This document shows, in pieces, positions 12,035-23,140 of a DNA stretch of 64,000 nucleotides. The position numbers were made by a program, and so were the translations under genes. How positions within the stretch are numbered: position 1 is the stretch's first letter; each line of letters opens with the position of its first letter. The DNA is taken from assembly GCA_025642065.1 (NCBI GenBank), contig JAODUP010000032.1, positions 969,501 through 1,033,500 on the forward strand. Reading direction: 5' to 3'. The notes under the pieces are model-generated. The model was given only the letters and a program-made list of their open reading frames with translations, was not told where the DNA came from and ran no database searches. Origin of the DNA: Paralvinella palmiformis. Its lineage: Eukaryota; Annelida; Polychaeta; Terebellida; Alvinellidae.

Positions 12035-12442
12035 AGATATGCACACTGACTGTGGCACCTCATGTAAGCATTTAACCAATTAAAATAGTCTGGATAACGT
12101 GGGCTCCGCCCACAAGACTGTGAGACCACCACATAGCATACCTGTAATATATATAGAGATATTGCTATTTAGGAATTTACCCTCATTCAATGTTTAAAAT
12201 AGACCAAAAAAAATTTAATGCACAAATTAATTTACCATTTAATTTTTTAATTCAGAAATATTTCTTCCATGACAATCCTACTTGGAGAAGGTATTCCAAG
12301 TAAGTACTTGGAGTACCTACTCATGGTAAAAAAAGAGTGGAAAAATTGAATTGGAATTGATAAATATTTATTTAGAATTTAAAAATTTGATATGGAATTG
12401 AGTGGAATTGGAACTGACAAAATGGAATTGACCCCATGTCTG
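11015..12442 (-). mobile_element. hAT-type element with tyrosine-recombinase cargo, copy 2 (inverted)
   Basis: Same structure as 189-1478 in the opposite orientation. The end GAATTGACCCCATGTCTG is at 12442. The other end near 11015 is degenerate (GGTCAATTCCAAAATTGG). The cargo spans 11163-12214 and is flanked by the same direct repeat (11137-11162 and 12215-12240). Internal TA arrays lie at 11381-11408 and 11993-12030. Shared architecture shows that the composite moved or was copied as a unit. Confidence 0.7.
11548..11838 (-). pseudogene. Tyrosine recombinase C-terminal fragment (DIRS/Ngaro-like), copy 2
   Basis: An open 96-codon minus-strand frame ends GLGTGYNSHSFRRGGAV and then stops. The HSFRR box supplies the catalytic His and Arg of tyrosine recombinases. 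It is the better-preserved partner of the fragment at 615-899. Neither the upstream catalytic Arg region nor the downstream Tyr is present. Confidence 0.7.
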
Positions 12443-12869
12443 GTCAGAAATACTGAATGAGTACATTTGAGTAGAGGCATACAGGCTGAAGAGACAGAGA
12501 AGATGTTCTGAATGTGTTTTGATCTGGACTCAGGTTTGCAAGTTGATTATGAAATGTTCAAAGTCAGTAAAACTCAAGTTAGAAATAACTGTTCTTCTAG
12601 AAAATCTCAGTATTACAATAATAGGATAATAGAATGCAAGGTAATTCAAAGGACTGTTTTCAGTGTTGTGTGTGTAAAGTACTCCCAAATAATTAGTAAC
12701 TTCATCTGTCAAAAGATATACATGTTAAATACATAAATGGCTTTTCCTCATGCAACTTATCACGCAGAGCCCTGTTGGTAGAAGAGTTCTACGTGTCCAT
12801 GGTGGATTCATTTGAGTGTCATACAGAGAATCAGAGAATAATATCAGACAGTTCCGGGAGAGTATTCTA

Positions 12870-13080
12870 CTTGGAATACCTAGTCAAGTAGTTTATATTC
12901 CAAGTAGAACTGATATGGAAGACATATTTCTGAATTAAATGGTAAATTAATTTGTGGATTTAAATTTTTTTTGTAGCAAATTTCAATTCCAATTCAAGAG
13001 TTATCAATTCCATTACCTACTCTATCTGGAATTGAAAAAAATTCTGTGGAATTGACCAAATGGAATTGATCCCATGTCTG
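12870..13080 (-). mobile_element. hAT-type MITE fragment without cargo
   Basis: It contains CTACTTGGAATACC, GGTAAATTAATTTGTGGATT and the end GAATTGATCCCATGTCTG at 13080. No left end matches. The cargo site is unoccupied, which shows the ancestral uninterrupted sequence. Confidence 0.6.
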
Positions 13081-13479
13081 TCTATGGCATTGTCTTCAGG
13101 TCTTCAGCTAGCTGTTGCTGCATTATTACCAAGTTGGAGGTGTTGTCTGTTACAAAGCTACCAACTTTGTAGCTGAAGTGCCATTTTGCAGATTCTGCAG
13201 CATATATAGTGATTGATTGTAGATAGTCACCATATTATCATGATCAGATGTGTCCACTATTTCAGACATTGTTCCAGTTGTCTAACATGATATATGTCCT
13301 TACATCGTTTCATATACTTCATTGAGAAGTTTTGTCACCAATACATTGTGATTAGGAGAAATGAAAGTTAGTAAAAACATTCAATAAAATATAATAAAGG
13401 GAAATAATTGAAATGCCTGATTATTTTGCAGTGACTTAAATAAAATAAGTCTACTGGAGAGGCCCCTAAGTGTTTTCTA

Positions 13480-14470
13480 TACTGCTAATCCCCATTTATG
13501 CACATATGGCTTAATTTGTAAAAGAGCATCTGGTTGGTCTGATAAGACCAGTATTACAAAGATAGTTAATCAATCTCTATTGTGTAAACATCCATGAAAG
13601 CTGTAAAGCCATAAATTAAAAAAAGTCAAATGTAATATTTTGTGTAAAATTTTAGAAAAGACACTTGCTGTCCATCAAAACAAAAATTTTGTCAATAATA
13701 ATCATAATAAAACTTGACAGTCTGCATATAATTATAGAAGTGATCACATCACCAAAATAGCCTTGGTTCAGTTATAAAATGATATTATGGTATCAGATAA
13801 TAGTTAAGCCAGTAAATATTGCTAGTTTTTTGTGTCTCTCTACTGTATTTGATACAGACAGCTAGTTGACCACAACATACCTTTCCCTAGGTTAAAAGAC
13901 ATGTCGGGTTTATCAGGTAAAGTACTTCAACGGTCCTATTTTGGAACAATGTTCCCCGTGAATGCTAGACAGCTCTGAGCCAAAGTGACAACTTGGCCCA
14001 GGGTCGAGTTGTCTTGAACAACACGGCCCCCTTATGACACAGCTCAGCCTCGCTGATGAGACAGCTTGGCCCAGTGATAAATGATATGACAACGGTATGT
14101 TGTAGTAATGTGCAACATCGAATCAGTTCGGTGGACCTAGCATGAAACATAGGCCAATCACTGGCTGATTGAAAGAGCAAACGACCACCAAACTGTTAAT
14201 ATATATATATATAATAAACACACACACACATATAAATAAATTAATTTACATATCTTTTTTCTGGGCTGAGTTGTCATTTGGGCCGAGCTGTCCAAACACC
14301 TTCCCTGTGAGTGTATTGTTCATAGTATTTGTTAAATGTTCTATCCTTCCTATCAGGAATACCAAAGTGTTCAGTTCTTGGTCCTTTGGGTTTCATAATT
14401 TTCATAAGACATAGCCCTCTCTGATCATTCATTATACAGTGATGTGTCATTAAATATTACTTGTATGCTG
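13480..14470 (+). mobile_element. Decayed LINE reverse-transcriptase fragment, interrupted by a small inverted-repeat element
   Basis: Broken plus frames read like LINE RT: QSAY..HITKIALVQL upstream, then DHNIPFPRLK and LSGKVLQ, then after the insertion GIPKCSVLGPLGFIIFI (the GxPQGSVLGPLLF box, about 14355-14400) and YADET (the YADD site, about 14465). Many stops make it inactive. The 13965-14300 segment is a later insertion. Confidence 0.6.
13965..14300. mobile_element. Small terminal-inverted-repeat element, possibly MULE-type
   Basis: The ends are imperfect inverted repeats of about 30 bp (GACAGCTCTGAGCCAAAGTG at left; GGGCCGAGCTGTCC at right). The flanks TTCCCCGTGAATG (13952-13964) and TTCCCTGTGAGTG (14301-14313) match at 11 of 13 positions and duplicate part of the interrupted LINE. 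A duplication near 9-11 bp would fit Mutator-like elements, but decay prevents certainty. It is non-coding, with a short TA/CA array inside. Confidence 0.5.
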
Positions 14471-14486
14471 ATGAGACATATAGCTG

Positions 14487-14790
14487 CAGACATGGGGTCA
14501 ATTCCATTTGGTCAATTCCAATTCCACATAAAATAAATTCATTCCAATTTTTTTACCAACCCTTTTTTACCATGACTAGGTACTCAGAGTAGGAATACCT
14601 ACTCTTAGTAGTTTTTATTTCAAGTAGGATTGTCATGGAAGAAATATTGTCTGAATTAAAAAAATTAAATGGTAAATTAATTTGTGGATTAATTTTTTTG
14701 TAGGAAACTTCAATTCCAATTTAAAATCAATTCCATTTTTTTTAAATAATAATATATAATCAATTCCAATTTGAATTGACCCCATGTCTG
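14487..14790 (+). mobile_element. hAT-type MITE of the GACATGGGG family, complete
   Basis: Both ends are intact (CAGACATGGGGTCAATTCC and GAATTGACCCCATGTCTG), 304 bp in all. The flanks TATAGCTG and CATAGATG match at 6 of 8. It carries the GGTAAATTAATTTGTGG site uninterrupted, so it is the cargo-free form. A (TA)n array follows at 14810-14854. Confidence 0.75.
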
Positions 14791-14806
14791 CATAGATGAT
14801 AGATCA

Positions 14807-14860
<54 letters not shown>

Positions 14861-14892
14861 CATCCTGACAAGGAATTACATTTCTACTCTTT

Positions 14893-16600
14893 TGGGGAAA
14901 ATTGAATGAATGAATGATGAATGAATGAATTTTATTTCCAATCTACGTACATATATATTCACATTTAATCATGGTATATATAATATTTTAATAGTGTCCT
15001 GTTGCAGCAGCCAGCCGTCAGTATGCGCGCAAGAGAGAGACAAGGAGGGGGGGGATAATGAAAGCATAAATTAAATAAACAAAAACAATGTCATACGCTG
15101 CTTAATCACTGACGAAGTAAACATATTTAAAGCATACACCAATAAGGAAAATAGTCCAATGCATAAGACACAAGCTAATGACGATGACACTCCAAACATC
15201 TATCATAATCACATTGTACATAACTCTGATATTTATTCAAAATGTAATCGTACATAAATATAAGTGATTGGTAGATAAATAAATCAGTAATTTTTAGTAG
15301 TCCCGATGACTTGAACCTTGGGTCAGTGTGACAATTATATGGTGCATTATTTATTAGCCGAATCACCTGTTTCTGCAATGTAAATAATGATTTTAAATTT
15401 GAATTTCCCCAAGCTATTATGCCGGAAGTAAAATGGGAATGTACCAATGCATCATATAGTGTTTGCGGACAGTCAGGGGGCAACGTACGCTTCACTTGCC
15501 TTAGGGAAAATAGAGCATAAGAGACTTTTCCAAAAAATATGATTAATGTGGTGTTTCCAAGTTAAATGTTCATCTATACGTATGCCAAGATATTTACTAG
15601 ACTTTTCATTGTGATCATTCCTAGTGCGATTTAACTGTATGCCATTTGATGAGATATTTAATGTAGTCAAATCAGGTTTCATGTGAGATGGCCGAATGAC
15701 TATGTATTTTGTTTTACTTTCATTGAGACATAGCTTGTTGGCACAGAACCAAGTAAATAGGTTTTTTAATTGTTCATTTACAATGAAAAATAAAGTATTA
15801 ATGTTTGAATGTGATACATATAAAGTGGTGTCATCAGCAAAAGACAGAATGTTACACTAACAAGAATTTCCGATGTCATTTACATAAATTAAACATAATA
15901 ATGGTCCTACTCCTAGTATCGAACCTTGAGGGACACCAAAATAAATGGACGACTGGACGACATATTTCCATCTATTTCAACAAATTGCAACCTATTTGAT
16001 AAATAACTTTTGAATCATTCATTGACTGTTCTCCTTATTCCATATCTGTGTAATTTGTTTAGCAATATATCGTGATTTATGACATCAAAGGCCTTTGTTA
16101 TTTCAATAAAAACTGATTCAAAAGTATGAGGAATAAATACACTGATATCGTCTCTATTTTTATATATCAGAATATATTTTATAAAGAGACCTACGCCACC
16201 TCTGGGCCCATCCTCTCGATGTTGTGAAATAATATTGTGATATCCAGTTAATCAAAGACGTGCATCACTTTTGCACAGATATATTTCACTGATGCCTGTG
16301 GCATCAAAAGAAAAAGTAGGACAGCTTAAGACTTTAGTTGCAAATGAGCTCATGAAATGAATCCCAGTTGGCGGAGAGACTGCGACAATTTAAATGTAAT
16401 AGAAATATATGATCCCTCAATAAGTCGGTATTAATGTAGCGCTGGAAATCTGGCGGCTCATAATATGAACAGTTAAAAGAATTAAATTGAAAAGGTGAGT
16501 CGCCATCCTCTGTGTCATTCTCATTATTATACATGGATATTAAATCAAACTCCCCATTCGCCCCAATCCTATCAAGTGTAACATTACTCATCATAGAAAA
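14893..16600 (-). mobile_element. Jockey-group LINE with internal EN-RT deletion
   Basis: Minus-strand order: a short leader frame (16594-16334) ending LLHLNCRSLSANWDSFHELI, the start of an AP endonuclease; then EN text GPRGGVGLFIKYI; then directly FIEITKAFDVINHDILLNK, the RT palm with its first Asp; then FADDT-like text; KYLGIRIDEHLTWKHHI (15682-15473); and a C-terminal frame (15495-15175) with CDYDRCLECHRH. About 1 kb normally lying between EN and RT is missing. The 3' end is AAATTCATTCATTCAT simple repeat at 14893-14931. Frameshifts and stops make it inactive. The same family recurs at 42.4 and 46 kb. Confidence 0.72.
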
Positions 16601-17832
16601 GGCAGCATAGCAAAGTGTCCCACCCTAATAAACTCCCATCTCCCCCGCCCACACACAAACAACTGACCGGCATAATTACTAATGTACATAGAATTATCAA
16701 ACAGAACACGAATATAGTAAAATATAATAAGAAACATGAAATGAGCAAATAGTGTTGATACACATTGATTGCGGTTATAGCCTCTCTCTTATGTGTTGTT
16801 GCTAATGGAAAACAAATAATTTATGATATGTAATGGGTATAATTTAACACTGCATCTCACTGTTAGGCTTAATGCCATGATTATATTACTGGTTAAGATC
16901 ACTAAAGTTTGTCGAGAAAGTGAGCAATATCGGGTAACATGCAAGGTTATTATAAGAGTAATAATTTGGATTCTACAGACAAACAGCTGGTTAGTTTTTG
17001 CTCTTCAATTGTAAACTAATTTCTGTTCAAGTAAATAGTAAGAACACAACTGTTAACCAACTGAATTGAATGCTTTCATCGCTTTCAAGTCAAACATAAT
17101 GTCATGAATGCATTAGAAAGAAATCACTTGCATACATATTCACGCACCTACACATACATAGTTGTGTTTCTGTGGGCTATTAGTGTCAGGACATGAACTG
17201 TGATGGCTTCACTGGTGCCTTGGTGATCAGTGTAAGTTATTAATGTTGATCATATTTCTAAATTCACAATTGTGATTTAAACCATGAAAGATGCAATCAA
17301 GGTTTATAAATGATTTGGTCAAAACACATCAAACTATTTATGTTTCTATGAGAATTAGTGCATGACATGATCTACTTGATGGCTTTCATGATTAGCATAA
17401 GTTATTATGTTGATAATATTTCACCATTGCAATTTAAAACATGAAAGATGAGACAATTAGGATAGCTTTCCTAATAATTTTTAAAGGTCACTCAATTAAT
17501 TGTCCTTGATTGGACCACTCTGAGTGACTTCCACCTGGTAATCCTGATCCGCTCGTTCTGAATCAGGCAAATGAGGTTCAAGGAACCCAGTCTGCACTTT
17601 GCCCTTCACAAATAGTTTTCCATTGTTTAGATGGGCCTTATTGTTGCAGTCAATTCACTTGGCTTTGTATGTGTTCATAGCGAACTGGTTCCATTGGGTC
17701 ACTGACGCAGTGTTTGTCTGGAGACTCCTTTATGAGTATCTCACAGCCAGTTACTGTGCCTTAGGATCAAATCCAGTTCGGTGGCTATGGGGAATCTTGC
17801 CAGTATTGCATGATGCTTGTTTCTCGGGTCTC
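16601..17832. other. No gene recognised; degenerate tandem duplication
   Basis: AT-rich sequence without recognisable coding. 17163-17300 and 17341-17450 share TGTTTCTRTG, GATGGCTT, GCATAAGTTATT/GTGTAAGTTATT and ACCATGAAAGATG/ACATGAAAGATG in order, an old tandem duplication. Confidence 0.5.
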
Positions 17833-18210
17833 CTACTGTGAGCAACTGGGATATAGAAGTTGCTGGCGAAACTGCCTCATCACGGACACTGAATCTTCGC
17901 CCTCTATCTCCTTACCAATATCCATTGTCTCATAAAATTTAAAGATTAAATTGTTTTTCATGGAATGTTGCTTTAGGTGATCAATTTTATGATGAAGTCG
18001 GCTTGTAGTAATTTCGATGCGTGACACCTTAGCGCATAGCAAGGAAACGGTGCGGATCAGTTGTGCTTTCTCCACGACTTCAACTCTCCTTTCTAAGTTG
18101 CCCAATCTATCCAGCATCACCTCGGTGTTGGCTTCAATTAAATTGAGCTTTTCCCAGGCAGCAGCTGGGAATCCCTCAGCACAGCCCTTTTTGCTTTTCC
18201 CATTGTTATG
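17833..18210 (-). pseudogene. L1-type LINE ORF1 fragment (coiled coil and start of RRM)
   Basis: The minus frame from 18205 (MGKAKRAVL...) is broken once, then 18120-17833 reads LERRVEVVEKAQLIRTVSLL, a heptad-like coiled coil, followed by SMKNNLIFKFYE, which corresponds to the RNNLIF start of the RRM in L1-type ORF1 proteins. Downstream parts are absent. ORF1 proteins bind element RNA; this fragment is non-functional. Confidence 0.55.
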
Positions 18211-18229
18211 GTGTGTACACAGTTAAACA

Positions 18230-20575
18230 ATTAGGTTTATATGCTGGTCAATAATGTAGTTAGACCAAATGCTCACAACCCACAGGTGAACAATGAGAGA
18301 GCAGTTTTTGAGTCCTACTTGACAAATACCTGTTAACCTGGCTAATATTAGTGTTGATTAATAACTTCTAAATGTTGAAGAAAAATGCAGATTTTTCATT
18401 AACCGTCAAAGTAGTCACATCTATATGCCATTTATATCCAAGATAAATATCACTATTTCCGAGAGACTAATATGCCATGACCACTGGCTCTCCATTGTGT
18501 TATATCAGAGATATTTGAATTTGAAAGATTGCATGGCTGATATTCAGCTATGGTCCATAGTGTCAAAGACAGATGATAATAGGTTAAATGATAATAGGCT
18601 GTTGTTACGTATCCGAGCATCGGAATGATGGTTGTTGATGATATTGATGAAGGTCCGAGCACTCTACGCACATGCGCCAAGCATGGGTGTTTCCAGTGCT
18701 TGGACGCGGAACAGCAAGCTGATCATTGGAATCGTGTTCGTTGGTGATAAAGATCTGAGTATTCAGCATCTGAACCATCATCAATATTATTATAAATCTG
18801 AGCAATTTCATGATCGTTTTTAATTTTTCATCTGCTCGCATCAGTGATGGAAGCATAGTTATAATTACTGCTACTATCATTTAATAAAGATATTAGATTA
18901 AGTTTATTAATAGAGATTATAATCAGACTAAAAAGAAAATCTGACATTTATATGAAATGCATTATTTTATGGTTGACACAGCCAAGGAAATATTATTTTC
19001 TGCAGGTATATTATTTATTCCCTTTTTTAAATTCCAAAGTAAGAATTTTTTTCTGTGAGATTTTATCAAATTCAAGGACATTTCCAGGACCAGGAAAATT
19101 AATTTGTTATATTCCAGGTTTTCTAGGATACCTGCTGAAAATCTGATTATTTGTAAAGCCGCACAGCTGTTCTATCGATCGTCTATTTCTTTGATTTTCA
19201 TTTGTACCTCTTCAAAACTATTAAAAGCATCTTCTACTTTCAACCCAAATATAACTACTACATGCTCGGCTGCCATATTTGAGCGGAAGTAATAGCAAAC
19301 GAGGAATAATTGGTGCATGCACATTGAGTGCTCGAAGCTATAACGCTGAGGTACAGGGTTCCAATGCTCGGATACGTAACCATTTTGATGATAATAATCT
19401 CAACCCCGTCAAAGGCAAAAAGGAAACAAGCACATGACAGTTTATTTGTAAACAACCTTGTCAGTTCCCTAATATCGGTATATACTAATATAGACTAAAG
19501 ATCGATCTGTCGCAACACCAGACCAAAATCCCTTCGTCAGCAACAACAAATCTGTAACACCTTTTTACTAACAAAATGGGAATATTAATTAAATAACCAC
19601 TCAATAATTTTTAATAAAAGGGACCACACTGACACTGCATGGTGACTGGAAATAAGTGTTCCCACTTTCATGTGCTACGAAAAATAGCAATTGATCAATC
19701 ATTCACTTCTTGAAATTCGCAGAATGAATAGTCTGAGAGAGATCTACGTCTAGTCTAGATCTAAAACCACACCACTGTCACCAGGCCAGAGTCAAATGAA
19801 TAAGACCATAAGTCTTCTATCATCTAACTCTAAGTATAGTTAAATTCAACATTTGTACGAATAGCTGGCACTAAAAACCTTAATCTTTTGAACAATTTAT
19901 TCTGACAGAAATGGACCAAAATAATTATAAAATTATATGATATTTACCTTACAAATATTATCCTTTTCTGCTGGCTCGCACTTCTGGAAATTCCCAAAAC
20001 GTATAAATATACCGTATCAGGTCGTTTCGTCACCAAACCGTTTCGGAGCACACCGTTTCGTAAACCAATGGATATCAGTTCGTAACCAAGTTATAATATC
20101 ATATAATGTTATAAACTTCCGGTTGACCTAATAAAAACGTTTGTTAACATCATTATTAACACTTATAATGTTCAATTACAGAATGTCCCACCTAACATAA
20201 GATTGTAAATGGTGAATAATCAACCATTCAGACATAGACTAATTTGCATATCCTTTCATAACCTAAAGCTATACCATTTCGTAACCAAAAGGTAAACAGA
20301 GTGCGAATTGAAATAAACCTATATTTCCATCTACTCACTTCTGTGATGTTAGCTGGACGATTCAGATAATTTTTTCTGGCAGTGGCACTTCGAAAACTTC
20401 AATTGATCTCGTCACAAATTTAAGATACAATGAAACAGCAATTAACTATTTATTCATGAACCAGATGACAAAATAGATAGATCATCAGTATTTGGCAGTG
20501 GATTACACAAATATTTACATTGACAAATATTACGCTTGAACACTGAAAGAATGCCAAACTTTTTTAGTGAATTTA
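18230..20575. other. No gene recognised
   Basis: Only short random frames. 19065-19135 has TTCAAGGACATTTCCAGGACC and ATTCCAGGTTTTCTAGGAT, text common in small inverted-repeat elements. 20018-20070 and 20275-20290 have repeated CCGTTTCGTAACCAA-type motifs. Neither can be classified. Confidence 0.4.
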
Positions 20576-20579
20576 ATAT

Positions 20580-20800
20580 CCCAGCAAACAAGTACATGTT
20601 GGCCCAACGTTGGTCCAACATCAATTAGGTCATTGGCACTGGGTTGAAAACCGATATTGGAACAACGTAGGCCCAATGTTGGAATCAAAGTATATCCAAC
20701 GTATGCCCTACACTCTGTGCCAATGATATATAGTATGTTGGCTTAATGTTGTGCCAACATCAGCCAGTTCATTGGCACTACCATTATCCTGAAAGAAAAC
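20580..20800. repeat. Array of imperfect TTGGCCCAACGTTGG palindromes
   Basis: Starts CCCAGCAAACAAGTACATG and contains TTGGCCCAACGTTGGTCC, TGGAACAACGTAGGCCC and GTTGGCTTAATGTTGTGCC, with ATTGGCAC recurring. These are variants of one palindromic motif, as in known invertebrate inverted-repeat-rich elements. No coding content. Confidence 0.5.
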
Positions 20801-20904
20801 TAGACCGAACACGGCCGCAGACTCCAAAATCGGGTTTATAAACGCGGTGAATTATTGTTGTGTCGTTGGTAGCATAAGCCGGGAGATTTAAAGTAAGTAA
20901 GTAG

Positions 20905-21030
20905 TAAGTATCCCATATAGCCACCTATATCGGCACGATATCGGTTACATTTCGTCAATCTCGGCCTATCTTCCGCCGATATCGGGCCGATGTTGGCTAT
21001 AGTGGCGCGTAGACACCGGGCAGTCTAGAT
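20905..21030. repeat. Short array of CGATATCGG-type palindromes
   Basis: ATATCGGCACGATATCGG, TCTCGGCCTATCTTCCG, GATATCGGGCCGATGTTGGC form a run of half-palindromic units. It resembles the array at 20580 in design but not in sequence. It lies just upstream of the Gypsy relic. Confidence 0.45.
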
Positions 21031-21129
21031 CGGATCGACACTGGCGGGAGATGGGCCATGTGATGTCGTTACGTTTCAAGGCTCCATAGTTGATGGTCTT
21101 TTATATAGACACTGTATTCAAAAGCACAC

Positions 21130-22350
21130 ACAGGGGGGTGAGCGTCACCTCATTCAATTAGTCGTCCCTAGATTATATGTCACTCGAGTCTTGGAGTTAA
21201 GTCATGACAAAATAACAGGGGATCACATAGGTAGGTATAAACCATTTATATGCTAAAATGCGATTGAAATACTATTGGCCTGGTATATATGGTGACATAC
21301 GTAACTATGTGCGTTTCTGCGGTGTGTGTAGCCAAAAGAAGCACACCCAGAGCCGCACCAAGGCTCCCTTACTCCCGATTCCCGCGGGAGAAGCCTTTGA
21401 ACGAGTTGATGTAATAGGTCCTCTGAAACGATCACGTTCCGGAAACAAGTACAAGTTTAATGGTTCGTTAGTTCAAATACTTATAGTAAGTATTGTCACA
21501 CTGATCAACATGATTGGGACAAAATATAACCAGTGCCTTAATTGCGTATCGTACCAGTCCCCTGACTAATAGCACCCACATGACACCGTTTTACATGTTG
21601 TATGGACGCGAAGCCCGATCCCCGTGTGATGTTGGCCTACTTCCCGCTGAGTTTGAATCTAAATGTTTGGGGGGAACACGTGGCCCAGACTGTTTCCAAA
21701 CTGCATGTTGCCAACGAGATAGCTCATGAACGACTTCAACAACACCAGGCACACATGAAAAAACATTACGACCGATCGCAAAATGATGTTATTTTCCGTG
21801 TAGGAGATCAAGTGTATCTGTACGTACCTGTAGTCGAGGAGAGACTTTCTAAAAAGCTCTCTAAGTTCTGGCGAGGTCCGTTTGTTATTACAGAAAAGAT
21901 ATCCCTGGTTAACTATAAACAGCGATGACTAAGCTCAAATCGTCCCCTTCGTGTGCCTATCTACGCCAATAGACTGAAGCGACTTGTATTCCGGTGGCGA
22001 GATGTTTCCGCCCCTAGAAGTCACTGAGGACGAACTCAATGATAATCAATATGGGCCACCCGATACTTCTGATAAATCTAATCACGAGAGTCAATCTGAT
22101 GGAGAGGAACATATTGTAAATAACCTATTCTCCGATGCGAACCCTGCCGAACCATCGCAAGTGAAGAAATCTGATCCCAAAAAGAAATCGGACGAGGTGT
22201 ATCCTATTTAAAAAATATTAGGTAAAAGGACAACTGCCCATGGAAATACTGAATATAAAGTAAGATGGAAAAACTATGCCCCAGAACATGATAGTTTCGA
22301 ACATGTATATTCTTTCTCTTGGGATTCGGAAGTCATAATTCTGCCAACTT
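21130..22350 (+). pseudogene. Ty3/Gypsy pol relic: integrase ends plus chromodomain
   Basis: The plus strand carries the HHCC zinc region of a Gypsy integrase (ELSHDKITGDHIG...YYWPGIYGDIRNYV...CGVCSQKK) and the GEAFERVDVIGPL start of the core. The frame then jumps to the core's end (ALIAYRTSPLTNSTHMTPF) and the C-terminal domain (LSKFWRGPFVI). Further down, KILGKRTTAHGNTEYKVRWK (about 22209-22270) is a chromodomain, as in chromovirus-like Gypsy elements. The catalytic D,D-35-E core is deleted and several frames are used, so it is dead. Protease and RT are not present upstream. Confidence 0.75.
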
Positions 22351-22424
22351 AAATGTGGTAATAAGTATAGCTAATCATGTAATTGTCAAGCCTTACTCTT
22401 GTTTAACTAGTCGTTATTGGGTGG

Positions 22425-23140
22425 TAGACAGGGGAGGATAGTGGGAAAAACTAAACCACATGTAACTCTGGCTAGTGCGCGGAACAGAGCGACAGGCATC
22501 TGCAATTGAGAAATTTTTCGAACCCATTGCCCCAAACTTATTTACCAGTTAACACTGGTTAATACTCCATAGCAAATCGATCATCCAGGCTTCCTAAGAT
22601 CTCTCACCCCGGTGCAAACTCATCCCGGATCACGGTTGGTTGCGACAATCTTTAAACTGAATTAATGGCGGATTTCCATTAATTACACAAAAACGTGCGT
22701 CAAAAGCCGCACGCCTGAGTTGAATAGACGCATTCCGATTTTGAGTTGCCAGATTGTCTTTACAAATGAGGACTTCATTATCTCGGAGACTCATTTCAAT
22801 TACGAAGATGTGGAGTGTAATGAGTAGCCAATCACACGTTGTTTGATCGTTATAAGATCCCCGGTGTGTTATTCTCGCACACCGAAAATTATCTGTATGT
22901 TCCGAGGCCCACGTGGAAACTGATATATCCTACATATATATTGCGTTATCTTAGCTATTAATTGTTTTACAAACACAATATATTCTGTATCGTTCATTTA
23001 GCCGAACTGATTGTGGACAGCAGACTCTGGTAAGTTCACCATAGCCGTCGAACTGACTTCACTTCAAGAGTCTATTGTTATACCTGTTGCCGACACGTGA
23101 CCCAGAGGAAGCCGTTATTCCCTAAAACACATGGTTGGGT
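22425..23140 (+). mobile_element. Possible 3' LTR of the Gypsy relic
   Basis: After the chromodomain, a purine run ACAGGGGAGGATAGTGGG at about 22430 could be the polypurine tract, with an LTR beginning at TGGG. No second copy is in the window, so the right edge (near 23100) is a guess. Confidence 0.25.
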
